A stretch of 64,000 bases of DNA from Ruegeria sp. ANG-S4. GTDB lineage: Bacteria > Pseudomonadota > Alphaproteobacteria > Rhodobacterales > Rhodobacteraceae. Within the stretch, counting starts at the first letter, position 1. Every line of letters starts with the position of its first letter. This document shows positions 55,497-63,592 of this stretch, piece after piece. A model generated the notes under the pieces. The model worked only from the letters and a program-made list of their open reading frames with translations. It had not been told where the DNA came from and did no database searches. The stretch is from assembly GCF_000814005.1 (NCBI RefSeq), contig NZ_JWLK01000004.1, positions 310,001-374,000 of the forward strand, written 5' to 3'. Made by a program: the position numbers and the translations under genes.

Positions 55497-57275
55497 TTAC
55501 GTCCCGGCCTGCGCTGTCATGTCGTCCGACGAAATCCCGGCTACAGCAACGGGCTTCTTCATTGCGTCGCGGCGGAAGGGTTCCCCGAGCTCCTGATTGA
55601 TCATTGCCTCGATCAGGGTGGTTATACCGTTTTTCTGATCTTCAATGGCCTGGTTCAGGGCGGCGGTCAGTTCGTCTTGCGTGCGTGCAACGACACCTTT
55701 CAATCCGCAGGCTTGCGCGATACCGGCATAAGACACTTGCGTGTCCAACTCGGTGCCGACGAAGTTGTCATCGAACCAAAGGGTCGAATTGCGCTTTTCC
55801 GCGCCCCATTGATAATTCCGGAAAACGATCTGGGTCACGGCGGGCCATTCCGAGCGACCGATTGCAGTCAATTCGTTCACCGCGATGCCGAATGCGCCGT
55901 CACCGGCGAAACCGACAACCGGCACGTCGGGTTGCCCGATTTTCGCGCCAACAATTGCCGGCAGGCCGTAACCGCACGGACCAAAAAGGCCGGGGGCCAG
56001 GTATTTGCGGCCTTCGTCGAAATCAGGATAGGCGTTGCCGATGGCACAGTTGTTGCCGATGTCGGACGAGATGATCGCCTCGCGTGGGAGAGCCTGCTGA
56101 ATTGCACGCCACGCCATGCGCGGGCTCATCCAGTCAGGTTTGGCCGCGCGGGCACGTTCGTTCCAAGTCGTGCCCGGATCGTCCTGTTCGTGGGTGAGCG
56201 AGGTCAGTTCCTGAGCCCAAGCCGATTTCTTCTGCGCGATATTGGCTTTGCGTTCGGCGCGGTTGGTGTTTCCAGCTTCGTCTGACAGCTGCCGCAGAAT
56301 GCCGTTTGCAACCTTTGCCGCATCACCAACGATGCCCACGGTGACCTTTTTCGTCAGGCCAATGCGATCTGGGTTTATGTCCACCTGAATGACTGTCGCG
56401 TTCTCGGGCCAATAACTCATGCCGTAGCCCGGCAGGGTCGAGAACGGGTTCAGGCGGGTGCCCAGTGCCAGCACGACGTCGGCGTCTTTGATCAGCTCCA
56501 TTCCGGCTTTCGAGCCGTTATAGCCAAGCGGACCGGCAAACAGGGGATGGTTGCCGGGGAACGCATCATTGTGCTGGTAGCCAACGCAGACAGGAGCATC
56601 CAAGCGTTCGGCAAGCGCGATCGACGCGTCGATTCCGCCTTCGGACAGAACCACGCCAGCACCGTTGAGGATGACCGGGTTCTTGGCATTCGACAGGATT
56701 TCAGCCGCTTTGGCGACCGAGTTTTCGCCGCCCGGGCTGCGCTCGAACTCAACCGGATCAGGGATTTCGATGTCGACGACCTGAGTCCAGAAGTCGCGCG
56801 GGATGTTCAACTGTGCCGGACCGGACAGACGTTTGGCTTGGCTGATCACACGGGTCAGGACCTCGGCCACACGGGTCGGATCGCGCACTTCCTCCTGATA
56901 GGCGACCATATCTTCGAACAGTTTCATCTGTTCGACTTCCTGAAAGCCGCCCTGACCAATCGTCTTGTTTGCCGCCTGCGGCGTTACCAACAGCAGCGGG
57001 GTGTGGTTCCAGTATGCCGTCTTCACAGCGGTCACAAAGTTGGTGATGCCGGGGCCGTTTTGCGCAATCATCATCGACATCTTGCCGGTGGCGCGGGTGT
57101 AGCCGTCCGCCATCATGCCGGCGCTGCCTTCGTGCGCGCAGTCCCAGAACATGATCCCTGCCTTTGGGAACAGATCCGAGATCGGCATCATCGCCGAACC
57201 GATGATTCCAAACGCATGTTCAATACCGTGCTTTTGCAGAACCTTAACAAAGGCCTCTTCGGTCGTCATTTTCAT
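55497..57275 (-). CDS. xsc: Sulfoacetaldehyde acetyltransferase
   Basis: This 592-residue thiamine-diphosphate enzyme converts sulfoacetaldehyde and phosphate to acetyl-phosphate and sulfite. The N-terminus MTTEEAFVKVLQKHGIEHAFG, the catalytic glutamate in DCAHEGSAGMMADGYTRA, and the ThDP-binding GFAGDGAFGIAVNELTAIG through FRNYQWGAEK are seen. The long N-terminal match and the pta neighbour make Xsc certain among acetolactate-synthase-like enzymes. It has a candidate TauR operator upstream. Confidence 0.96.
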   Translation of the reverse strand: MKMTTEEAFVKVLQKHGIEHAFGIIGSAMMPISDLFPKAGIMFWDCAHEGSAGMMADGYTRATGKMSMMIAQNGPGITNFVTAVKTAYWNHTPLLLVTPQAANKTIGQGGFQEVEQMKLFEDMVAYQEEVRDPTRVAEVLTRVISQAKRLSGPAQLNIPRDFWTQVVDIEIPDPVEFERSPGGENSVAKAAEILSNAKNPVILNGAGVVLSEGGIDASIALAERLDAPVCVGYQHNDAFPGNHPLFAGPLGYNGSKAGMELIKDADVVLALGTRLNPFSTLPGYGMSYWPENATVIQVDINPDRIGLTKKVTVGIVGDAAKVANGILRQLSDEAGNTNRAERKANIAQKKSAWAQELTSLTHEQDDPGTTWNERARAAKPDWMSPRMAWRAIQQALPREAIISSDIGNNCAIGNAYPDFDEGRKYLAPGLFGPCGYGLPAIVGAKIGQPDVPVVGFAGDGAFGIAVNELTAIGRSEWPAVTQIVFRNYQWGAEKRNSTLWFDDNFVGTELDTQVSYAGIAQACGLKGVVARTQDELTAALNQAIEDQKNGITTLIEAMINQELGEPFRRDAMKKPVAVAGISSDDMTAQAGT

Positions 57276-57360
57276 CTGATTGATCTCCGCGCAAGTAAGG
57301 ACTGGCCGGGCATGCCGCCCTGCCGTTGCACTTGGTTTTGGAGCATGGCGCGCGGCGGCG

Positions 57361-57393
57361 TTAGGGCCAGACAGAGAGGCGAAATAAGTCCAG
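57361..57393 (-). promoter_or_regulatory. Candidate TauR operator of xsc (two direct repeats)
   Basis: Read on the minus strand, CTGGACTTAT (57393-57384) and CTGGCCCTAA (57370-57361) are direct repeats 23 bases apart, toward xsc. They match 9 of 10 positions each of the CTGGACYTAA TauR site that I recall from Rhodobacter. They end 86 bases before the xsc start. Confidence 0.65.
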
Positions 57394-57400
57394 CGCCGAG

Positions 57401-58861
57401 TCAGTAGTCGCCGATCGCGTTCGCGATCAGTTCCACGCCGGCGGGAATCTGTTCGGCCGCGATCGAGGAGTAGCCAAGGCGATAGAAATTCTGCGGTTGG
57501 TCCGGCTCTGAGAAAAAGGATGCGCCGGGTTCGATATGCACGCTTTGATCTTGTAGCGTTCTTGCTAGTTTCGTTGTGTCGACATGTTCAGGTGCAGACA
57601 TCCAAAGGGAAGACCCGCCGATGATACCGCGCCCGGCGACGGTCAGTCCGAACTGTTCTATTGCCGTATCCAAAGCCTGTCGACGCTCGGCCAGTGTCTT
57701 GGACATGCGTCGGATCTGGGCATCGTAGTGCCCAAGCGAAAGAAAGTAGGCCGCCGTGCGTTGCATATGGCCGGGGGGATGCCGAAGAACCAGCGAACGC
57801 AACGCCCGCGCCTCGCGAATGAAGGGTTCTGACCCGACCATGTAACCCAGACGTAGACCGGGGAACAAAGACTTTGAGAAACTGCCGACGTAGATCACCC
57901 GCCCATCCTGGTCCATGGATTTCAACGCGGGCGAAGGCGCATCCATAAAGGCCATTTCGAACTCATAATCATCTTCAACGACCATCGCATCCAGCGCGCG
58001 GGCGCGATCCAGCAGCTGACGTCGGCGATCCACCGGCATGGTTGCTGTTGTGGGGCTTTGGTGGCTGGGTGTGGTGAATATGACGTCGGTGTTGTCTGGC
58101 AACAGCTCTGGTGGCAGGCCATCGCGGTCGACGCCCAATGGGGTAACGTTGCAATCCCAGTAGTTTAGCAATGTCCGCAACGCGTAATAACAGGGGTCTT
58201 CGATCACCGCATTGCGGTTGTGGGTCAGCAGAATACGCGACGCCAGCCACAGCGCGTTCTGTGCGCCCATGGTGATCAGGATCTCTTCTGGACGCGCGGC
58301 GATGCCCCGGCGCGGCAGGCTGTGACGCGCAATAAACTCGATCAGCAGGGGGTCGTCCTGATCGACGTAGTCAGACGTCAGTGTGTCAAAGTCCTTGTGC
58401 CCCAATGCCCGCACCGCGCAAAGGCGCCAGTTGGCATGATCGAACAGGGTTCTGTCGGCCTGCCCATAGATGAACGGGTACCGGTAGTTTTGCCAATCAC
58501 TGGGTTTGTGCAGAAAGTCACCACCCGAAAACCGCCTGGCCAGCGCGGCATCCCAATCAACGGTTTCGGTTCCGCGCTGCAACGGAGTGTATTTTGGCGG
58601 CACCGGCGCGTTCTGAGACACGTAGTATCCCGAGCGATCCTTGGCGGTAAGGTAATCGTTGGCCAACAATTCGGTATAGGCCAGCGTGACCGTGATCCGA
58701 CTGACACCCAAATGCGCGGCAAGGTTTCTGGAGGATGGCAGCTTCTCACCCACATGAAACCGACCCGACAGAATACCTTCGGCAATCATCTGTTGAATGC
58801 GGGCCTGCAAGGTGCCCTGGCCGTTGGGCTCAAGAAAGAATGTGTCGACTGAGATGCTCAT
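57401..58861 (-). CDS. tauR: MocR-type regulator TauR
   Basis: This 486-residue regulator has a GntR winged helix at residues 10-80 (LQARIQQMIAEGILSGRFHV) and a fold-type I aminotransferase-like domain (residues 120-486). The PLP lysine is K330 in VGSFSKSLFPGLRLG. TauR activates taurine catabolic genes with taurine and PLP. It is upstream of xsc in the same direction. It also lies divergent from an ArsR-permease operon, with tandem TauR-like repeats in between. Confidence 0.9.
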   Translation of the reverse strand: MSISVDTFFLEPNGQGTLQARIQQMIAEGILSGRFHVGEKLPSSRNLAAHLGVSRITVTLAYTELLANDYLTAKDRSGYYVSQNAPVPPKYTPLQRGTETVDWDAALARRFSGGDFLHKPSDWQNYRYPFIYGQADRTLFDHANWRLCAVRALGHKDFDTLTSDYVDQDDPLLIEFIARHSLPRRGIAARPEEILITMGAQNALWLASRILLTHNRNAVIEDPCYYALRTLLNYWDCNVTPLGVDRDGLPPELLPDNTDVIFTTPSHQSPTTATMPVDRRRQLLDRARALDAMVVEDDYEFEMAFMDAPSPALKSMDQDGRVIYVGSFSKSLFPGLRLGYMVGSEPFIREARALRSLVLRHPPGHMQRTAAYFLSLGHYDAQIRRMSKTLAERRQALDTAIEQFGLTVAGRGIIGGSSLWMSAPEHVDTTKLARTLQDQSVHIEPGASFFSEPDQPQNFYRLGYSSIAAEQIPAGVELIANAIGDY

Positions 58862-58875
58862 GAACAGGTTATAGG

Positions 58876-58907
58876 CTGGACTTACAGTGGCTGCAATCTG
58901 GACATAA
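58876..58907 (+). promoter_or_regulatory. Candidate TauR operator between tauR and arsR (two direct repeats)
   Basis: CTGGACTTAC (58876-58885) and CTGGACATAA (58898-58907) are direct repeats 22 bases apart on the plus strand, pointing toward the ArsR-permease operon. Each matches the CTGGACYTAA consensus at 9 of 10 positions. They end 89 bases before the ArsR start and lie 14 bases from the tauR start. Confidence 0.7.
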
Positions 58908-58936
58908 GGCGGATGAAGGGATCTTTGTCTTAAGGG

Positions 58937-58980
58937 TTGACGTGTCTTGCTGATTGAACTAAATAACTAGAAAATTAGTT
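58937..58980 (+). promoter_or_regulatory. Promoter and ArsR operator of the regulator-permease operon
   Basis: TTGACG (58937-58942) is a good -35 element, with a weak TAAATA (58960-58965) after 17 bases. AACTA-N6-TAGTT (58965-58980) is an inverted repeat, with a third AACTA at 58957-58961. It covers the -10 and start region, as expected for repression by the ArsR-type protein. Confidence 0.55.
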
Positions 58981-58995
58981 TAATGGAGAAATCGA

Positions 58996-59304
58996 ATGTG
59001 GGAAACAGCTGCTGCAGGGTTTTCTGCCATGGGGTCCGAAGCCCGGTTGAAAGTTCTGAGAACTCTGGTCCGTGCCGGACAGGCTGGATTGACCGTGGGC
59101 GAAATTCAGGACCGCACCGGAATCGCTCCGTCGACATTGGCCCATCATCTGCGGTTTCTGGCCGCGGGCGGGGTTGTCGAGCAAGAGAAAGTTGGGCGCA
59201 GCACCATCAATCGCGCCTGTTATGATGAGCTTAGAAATCTCGCGCAGTTTATCCTTGCCGAATGTTGCGCTGATGAATTTGGAAAGGCCGCGAACGATGG
59301 CTGA
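58996..59304 (+). CDS. ArsR-family transcriptional repressor
   Basis: This 102-residue winged-helix protein (GSEARLKVLRTLVRAGQAG, then IQDRTGIAPSTLAHHLRFL) has the usual ArsR length. A cysteine pair lies near the C-terminus (ILAECCADEFG), while the classic ELCVCDL metal motif in helix 3 is absent (APSTLAHHL instead). Metalloid or thiol sensing may therefore use the C-terminal cysteines. It overlaps the permease gene by 8 bp. Its AT-rich operator lies just upstream. Confidence 0.9.
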   Translation: MWETAAAGFSAMGSEARLKVLRTLVRAGQAGLTVGEIQDRTGIAPSTLAHHLRFLAAGGVVEQEKVGRSTINRACYDELRNLAQFILAECCADEFGKAANDG

Positions 59305-60328
59305 GCTGACGCAAAACCCGAAAGTGTCGCCCAAGGCGCTTGTCGAAATGATCAAGACGCCGTGGGCGTTGATTTTGGCGCTACTTTTGGCGGTCGCCAT
59401 TCTCGACCCGGGAAACTGGATCGCGGTTGTCACTTTTGCCGGTAAGGCATTGGCGCATACCGGGCAGTATATCCTGTTTGCCGTGCTGCTGTTATCATAC
59501 CTCAAAGCGACCGGGGCCGAGGTCATGGTCGCACGCGCGTTTGAAGGACGCGAGACCCGGATGATTTTTCTGGCTGCCGTGTTTGGTGGTCTGGCTCCAT
59601 TCTGTTCTTGCGAGGTGATACCGTTTATCGCCGGGTTGTTGGCCCTGGGTGCGCCATTGTCGGCGGTCATGGCCTTCTGGCTCAGCTCGCCGCTGATCGA
59701 CCCGCCGACCTTGCTGATCACGGCCGCCGCGCTGGGTTGGCCCTTTGCAATCGGCAAAGCCGTGGCTGCGGTTGCGCTTGGTTTGTTCGGCGGGTTTGCC
59801 GTGCGCTTTTTGATGCGCGGGGGTGCTTTTGCGCAGCCGCTGCGGGAATATAAACCAACTGGCTGCTGTGGTTGCGGCCCCAAGATGGATGACAAACCGG
59901 TCTGGAAGTTCTGGCAAGAACCCGAGCGCCGCATGCGTTTCCGCTCCGAGTTTGTGCACAACGGTCTGTTCCTGCTCAAGTGGCTGGCGTTGGCCTATGT
60001 GCTCGAAGCGCTCTTGGTCAATTACGTACCGGCAGACTTGATTGCGCGTGTCGTTGGTGGCGAGGGGATCGTTCCCATCGTGGTTGCCGCGCTGGTCGGT
60101 ATGCCCGCCTACCTGAATTCGTACGTTGCACCGCCGCTGTTGGCCGGGCTGATGGAGCAGGGGATGACAGCGGGCGCGGCGATGGCATTCATGGTTGCTG
60201 GCGCCGTCAGCTCGATCCCCGCGATGGCGGCTGTTTGGTCGCTGGTTAAACCAAGGGTGTTTGCCACATACCTTGGGTTGGGTATCAGCGGTGCGATTGT
60301 GGCCGGTATTCTGTTTCAGATGCTTTAA
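59297..60328 (+). CDS. COG0701-type permease (ArsP/YraQ-like)
   Basis: This 343-residue inner-membrane protein has about eight to ten segments. The COG0701 signatures are GGLAPFCSCEVIPFIAGLLA in the first half and GMPAYLNSYVAPPLLAGLM in the second. Between the halves lies a cytoplasmic or periplasmic loop with TGCCGCGPKMDD. Family members include ArsP (trivalent organoarsenical efflux) and related permeases. Given the neighbours, a thiol, sulfite or sulfonate-related substrate is also possible. The start overlaps arsR by 8 bp. Confidence 0.88.
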   Translation: MAELTQNPKVSPKALVEMIKTPWALILALLLAVAILDPGNWIAVVTFAGKALAHTGQYILFAVLLLSYLKATGAEVMVARAFEGRETRMIFLAAVFGGLAPFCSCEVIPFIAGLLALGAPLSAVMAFWLSSPLIDPPTLLITAAALGWPFAIGKAVAAVALGLFGGFAVRFLMRGGAFAQPLREYKPTGCCGCGPKMDDKPVWKFWQEPERRMRFRSEFVHNGLFLLKWLALAYVLEALLVNYVPADLIARVVGGEGIVPIVVAALVGMPAYLNSYVAPPLLAGLMEQGMTAGAAMAFMVAGAVSSIPAMAAVWSLVKPRVFATYLGLGISGAIVAGILFQML

Positions 60329-60336
60329 GACAAATC

Positions 60337-60358
60337 CCGCCCGGCAATGCCCGGGCGG
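60337..60358. terminator. Hairpin between permease and membrane-protein gene
   Basis: CCGCCCGG-CAATGC-CCGGGCGG is a perfect 8-bp stem between two convergent genes, without a T-run. Confidence 0.5.
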
Positions 60359-60365
60359 ATTGCCC

Positions 60366-60755
60366 TTACCCTGCCTCGCAATAGCGGGGTAGTTTGAATC
60401 TGTACCGTGCCTCGCCACTCTCGACATAGACCCGTTTTTCCACGCAGGCGCTGGTGCCTACGGTTTGCGCGACCGGCCCCTCGTTCGACGTGATCGATGT
60501 GGCCGTTCCGTCCGGCAATCGGACCGAGGCGATCACGCCGTTCTTTAGATCACCATTCATCGGAGTCGCAGAAAGCACCGCGACAGTCATAAAGGCCTCG
60601 TGTTCATGATCGCCATCATCGCCAAGCAAAAAAAGGCTGGTTACAATCGCGATCATCACGACACCCCCGGCAATCGCCAGAGCCTTTGTTTTCAAAAACA
60701 CATAGATGGAGACGGCACGGTGCGGGCCAAAAATTGCAGATAGTAGGTTCAGCAT
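60366..60755 (-). CDS. Single-pass membrane protein of unknown function
   Basis: This 129-residue protein has one membrane segment (residues 25-45, ALAIAGGVVMIAIVTSLFLL), followed by GDDGDHEHEAF and a soluble domain with two cysteines (TSACVEKRVYVES, LPRYCEAG). I do not recognise a family. The ATG at 60755 was chosen because it starts at the hydrophobic N-terminus with GGGAAAT upstream. It is separated from trcR upstream by a terminator, so it should have its own promoter or be read through. Confidence 0.7.
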   Translation of the reverse strand: MLNLLSAIFGPHRAVSIYVFLKTKALAIAGGVVMIAIVTSLFLLGDDGDHEHEAFMTVAVLSATPMNGDLKNGVIASVRLPDGTATSITSNEGPVAQTVGTSACVEKRVYVESGEARYRFKLPRYCEAG

Positions 60756-60766
60756 AGCGATTTCCC

Positions 60767-60797
60767 AAAAGAAAGACCCCGGCGACAAGGGCCGGGG
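60767..60797 (-). terminator. Rho-independent terminator of trcR
   Basis: On the minus strand CCCCGGC-CCTTGTC-GCCGGGG is a perfect 7-bp stem with a 7-base loop, followed by TCTTTCTTTT. Confidence 0.85.
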
Positions 60798-60808
60798 CCA
60801 GACCTGAA

Positions 60809-61570
60809 TCAGGGGCGCAAATCGTCTTCGTCTTCGTCCTCACCGCCACCCTTGGGCAGGTTGAAGAAGCTGTCCGCATCCACAATGGGCTCTGCTTCTT
60901 CTTTTTCTTCGCCATCATCGGACAGCGAGAAGGTTTCCAGACCCTCAATCGCAGTTGGAATCTTGGGCGTCGAATCCATTTCCAGCGATTGTTCGGTCGA
61001 AACCAGCTTGCGGCGTTCGTCGTCGCTCATCACGCCACCTTCGGCGGCTTTCTTCGCGGCGGCCTTCTGGACGATCGCATCCAGCTCGGACTGTTTGCAC
61101 AGCCCCAGTGCAACCGGGTCAATCGGCTGCATGTTCGAGATGTTCCAATGCGTGCGCTCTCGGATGGACTGGATCGTGGGTTTGGTGGTGCCGACCAGCT
61201 TGGCGATCTGACCGTCGCTGAGTTCGGGATGGAACTTGACCAGCCACAGGATCGAATTCGGACGGTCCTGACGCTTGGACAGCGGAGTGTAACGCGGGCC
61301 GCGGCGTTTTTCCTCGCCCGAGGCGGCCGGATTGAACTTGAGCTTCAGCTTGTGCAGTGGATTGTCCTGCGCCGCTTCGATCTCTTCCTGGGTCAGCTGG
61401 TTGTTGGCAAGCGGGTCAAAACCCTTGACGCCGGCGGCCACGTCACCATCGGCGATGCCCTGCACCTCCAGCTCGTGCATCCCTACGAAATCCGCGATCT
61501 GCTTGAAGCTGATCGTGGTGTTGTCCACCAGCCAAACGGCGGTAGCCTTGGCCATAAGCGGTTTTGCCAT
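60809..61570 (-). CDS. trcR: Cell-cycle transcriptional regulator TrcR (DUF1013)
   Basis: This 253-residue DUF1013 protein is conserved in alphaproteobacteria and known as TrcR in Caulobacter. The N-terminus AKATAVWLVDNTTISFKQIADF and the second helix-turn-helix DGQIAKLVGTTKPTIQSIRERT are typical. The C-terminal 50 residues are acidic (GGGEDEDEDDLRP). The ATG at 61570 has GGAGA upstream. It is divergent from the RNase T2 gene with a 131-bp gap. Confidence 0.93.
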   Translation of the reverse strand: MAKPLMAKATAVWLVDNTTISFKQIADFVGMHELEVQGIADGDVAAGVKGFDPLANNQLTQEEIEAAQDNPLHKLKLKFNPAASGEEKRRGPRYTPLSKRQDRPNSILWLVKFHPELSDGQIAKLVGTTKPTIQSIRERTHWNISNMQPIDPVALGLCKQSELDAIVQKAAAKKAAEGGVMSDDERRKLVSTEQSLEMDSTPKIPTAIEGLETFSLSDDGEEKEEAEPIVDADSFFNLPKGGGEDEDEDDLRP

Positions 61571-61701
61571 CAGCCCGTCTCCTATACATACATCTGTCCC
61601 GTCGCCGGAATTCGGCGGCCCCGCAATTTTTGGGGCAGGTTTCCGTTGTCGGGGAACTTGGGCTGTATATAGTCGCGTCGGGCTGAGAAGGGAAGAGGCG
61701 A

Positions 61702-62343
61702 ATGCGCCAGGGGATTACCGCGTTTGTTCTGTGGATGCTGGCCGCAATGGCGGCGTTTGCCGATGGCGAAAAAGCGGGTGAATTCGACTACTACGTGCTG
61801 GCGCTCAGCTGGTCGCCGAATTGGTGTGCGCGCGAAGGTGATGCGCGAGGTTCTGATCAATGCGATACGCGCCACGATCACGGTTGGATCCTGCATGGTC
61901 TTTGGCCGCAATACCATCAGGGCTGGCCCGCCTATTGCCGCACATCCGAGGCCCCGCCCTCGCGCGCGATGACACGCGATATGGCGGATATTCAGGGCAG
62001 TTCCGGACTGGCCTGGCACCAGTGGAAAAAACACGGGACGTGTTCGGGCCTGTCGCCGCGCGATTACTTTGCGCTATCCCGGCAGGCATTTGAGGGCGTT
62101 GAGCGCCCGCAAGTGTTCCGCAAGCTGGATAGCTCGGTCAAACTTCCGGCCTCGGTCGTGGAAGAAGCGTTTCTGAACGCCAATCCGGGGTTGGAGCGGG
62201 ATATGATCACCGTCACCTGCAAACAAGGCTATATCGAAGAGGTGCGCTTGTGCCTGTCTCGTGATCTTGAACCCGTGCCCTGCGGGCGTGACGTGATCCG
62301 GGATTGCACGGCCACCGACGCGCTGTTTGATCCGATTCGCTAA
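61702..62343 (+). CDS. Ribonuclease T2 family protein
   Basis: This 213-residue exported nuclease has a signal peptide (MRQGITAFVLWMLAAMAAFA) and the family sites CAS-1 WILHGLWPQ (H65) and CAS-2 WHQWKKHGTCSG (H106, H111). The glutamate normally found in CAS-2 is a glutamine here (Q107). Six or more cysteines fit disulfides. It degrades RNA in the periplasm or outside. It overlaps the convergent exported-protein gene by 4 bp. Confidence 0.92.
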   Translation: MRQGITAFVLWMLAAMAAFADGEKAGEFDYYVLALSWSPNWCAREGDARGSDQCDTRHDHGWILHGLWPQYHQGWPAYCRTSEAPPSRAMTRDMADIQGSSGLAWHQWKKHGTCSGLSPRDYFALSRQAFEGVERPQVFRKLDSSVKLPASVVEEAFLNANPGLERDMITVTCKQGYIEEVRLCLSRDLEPVPCGRDVIRDCTATDALFDPIR

Positions 62344-62828
62344 AGTTCGCGATTCTGGCACTCGCGCGCGTATTCCAGTGCCTTGGCGGTTCCGTTCAGA
62401 TCAATCGCCATCACCACGTCGCCCGCCGGGTTGTACACCGTCAGGGTTTTGTTCTGCGCAATTGCGTTGACGAAACTGCGGTCGGTGAAGAATACGGTCG
62501 CGCCGGGTACGTCGCGTTCGTTGAACCCGATGGCAGTCGCGTCGTAACTCTTTCCGTCCAGTTCAAACCGGATCGGATAGCTTTCCCCCTGTTTGATGTC
62601 GCCCCAAGCCTTGTTGTAAACGGCGAAATAGCCGCGATTGTCCAGCGCATCATAGCCAATCCGCACCACCGAGAGGTCCTGATACACTGTCTGGATCAGG
62701 CACCCGTTGCCGAGTGCTGGGTCCATCATGATGTTCCAGCCTTCGACGAAGCCTTTGTCGATGAGGTCTTGGGCGAGGGCGGCGGTTGCGGTGAAGGCGG
62801 CTAGGGTGAGGGCGAGAAGGCGGGTCAT
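62340..62828 (-). CDS. Exported protein of unknown function
   Basis: This 162-residue protein has a clean signal peptide MTRLLALTLAAFTATAALAQ. The mature part contains FVEGWNIMMDPALGNGCLIQ and two spaced cysteines (GCLIQ, ECQNREL). I do not recognise a family. The ATG at 62828 starts the signal peptide. An upstream ATG at 62849 would add seven residues. It stands alone between the RNase T2 and thermonuclease genes. Confidence 0.8.
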   Translation of the reverse strand: MTRLLALTLAAFTATAALAQDLIDKGFVEGWNIMMDPALGNGCLIQTVYQDLSVVRIGYDALDNRGYFAVYNKAWGDIKQGESYPIRFELDGKSYDATAIGFNERDVPGATVFFTDRSFVNAIAQNKTLTVYNPAGDVVMAIDLNGTAKALEYARECQNREL

Positions 62829-62929
62829 TTTGAACTCCAATGAATGCATTCAAATTCTGTTTTCTAACTTTTAGACCCAAATGCCGAAAGGTCACCACGC
62901 ATTTGCAATTTTGCTGAGCTAGCGATCAA

Positions 62930-63490
62930 TCATTTCTGGCCCGGTGCCCTCTTCGGTTTAACTTCCGAATTGAATGCTTTCATATGGCCTTTTTGACGTG
63001 CAGCCGCTCGCCACAATTTCTTACGTGCGTCTGGTGGTTCAAGATGAGAATATGCTCCACCAGAGAATTTGGGCCAATCAAGCGCCAATCCTTGTCGCAC
63101 AAGTTCAGCGGCGACATCGGTCCCATCCGGTAGTACACATTTGGCAACGATGCGGTCGTATGACGGTTCCTCACTGACTATCGCAGTAACTACTTGCCTT
63201 TTGCACATTTGAATCAAAGCAAACTTTGATTTCTTTCCCCATGGGTGCTCCAACTCCGGTGCGTCGATCCCTGCAATTCGAATTTTTGTACCGCTGATAA
63301 CGATCGTGTCGCCATCGATTACGTGACATTTGCCCTTTAAGGTATCGGTCGTTGGTAGTCGCGACGGAGGGGGCGAAGCGTTTCGCTTGATGCTTGGTCT
63401 ACTGGAAGGATTTGTGGCACTGTATCGGCGTGGAATCCTTGAGGGTTTTCGGAAAGATCCGAACAACGCTCTTATCAGAAATCTTATCAT
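62930..63490 (-). CDS. Thermonuclease (SNase-like) family protein
   Basis: This 186-residue protein has an N-terminal hydrophobic or basic stretch (MIRFLIRALFGSFRKPSRIP) and an SNase domain from residue 55. GKCHVIDGDTIVI and IRIAGIDAPELEHPWG contain the calcium-binding aspartates and first arginine, and YDRIVAKCVLPDGTDVA follows. The gene is visibly more AT-rich, with different codon choice from its neighbours, which suggests recent acquisition. AGGAAA precedes the ATG. Confidence 0.85.
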   Translation of the reverse strand: MIRFLIRALFGSFRKPSRIPRRYSATNPSSRPSIKRNASPPPSRLPTTDTLKGKCHVIDGDTIVISGTKIRIAGIDAPELEHPWGKKSKFALIQMCKRQVVTAIVSEEPSYDRIVAKCVLPDGTDVAAELVRQGLALDWPKFSGGAYSHLEPPDARKKLWRAAARQKGHMKAFNSEVKPKRAPGQK

Positions 63491-63592
63491 AATTTCCTGT
63501 CTTCAAACTCAATTGGCAAAAACAGGTCAAAAACTATCGCTCTAAGGCAAGCTGTGTAAACAATTACTTTGAGACTGTTGTGGGGGTTGCGA

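Noticed and set aside
55497-57275. Acetolactate synthase as the identity of the ThDP enzyme
   Set aside because: No small regulatory subunit, and the adjacency to pta, tauR and the exporter together with the sequence start fits Xsc.
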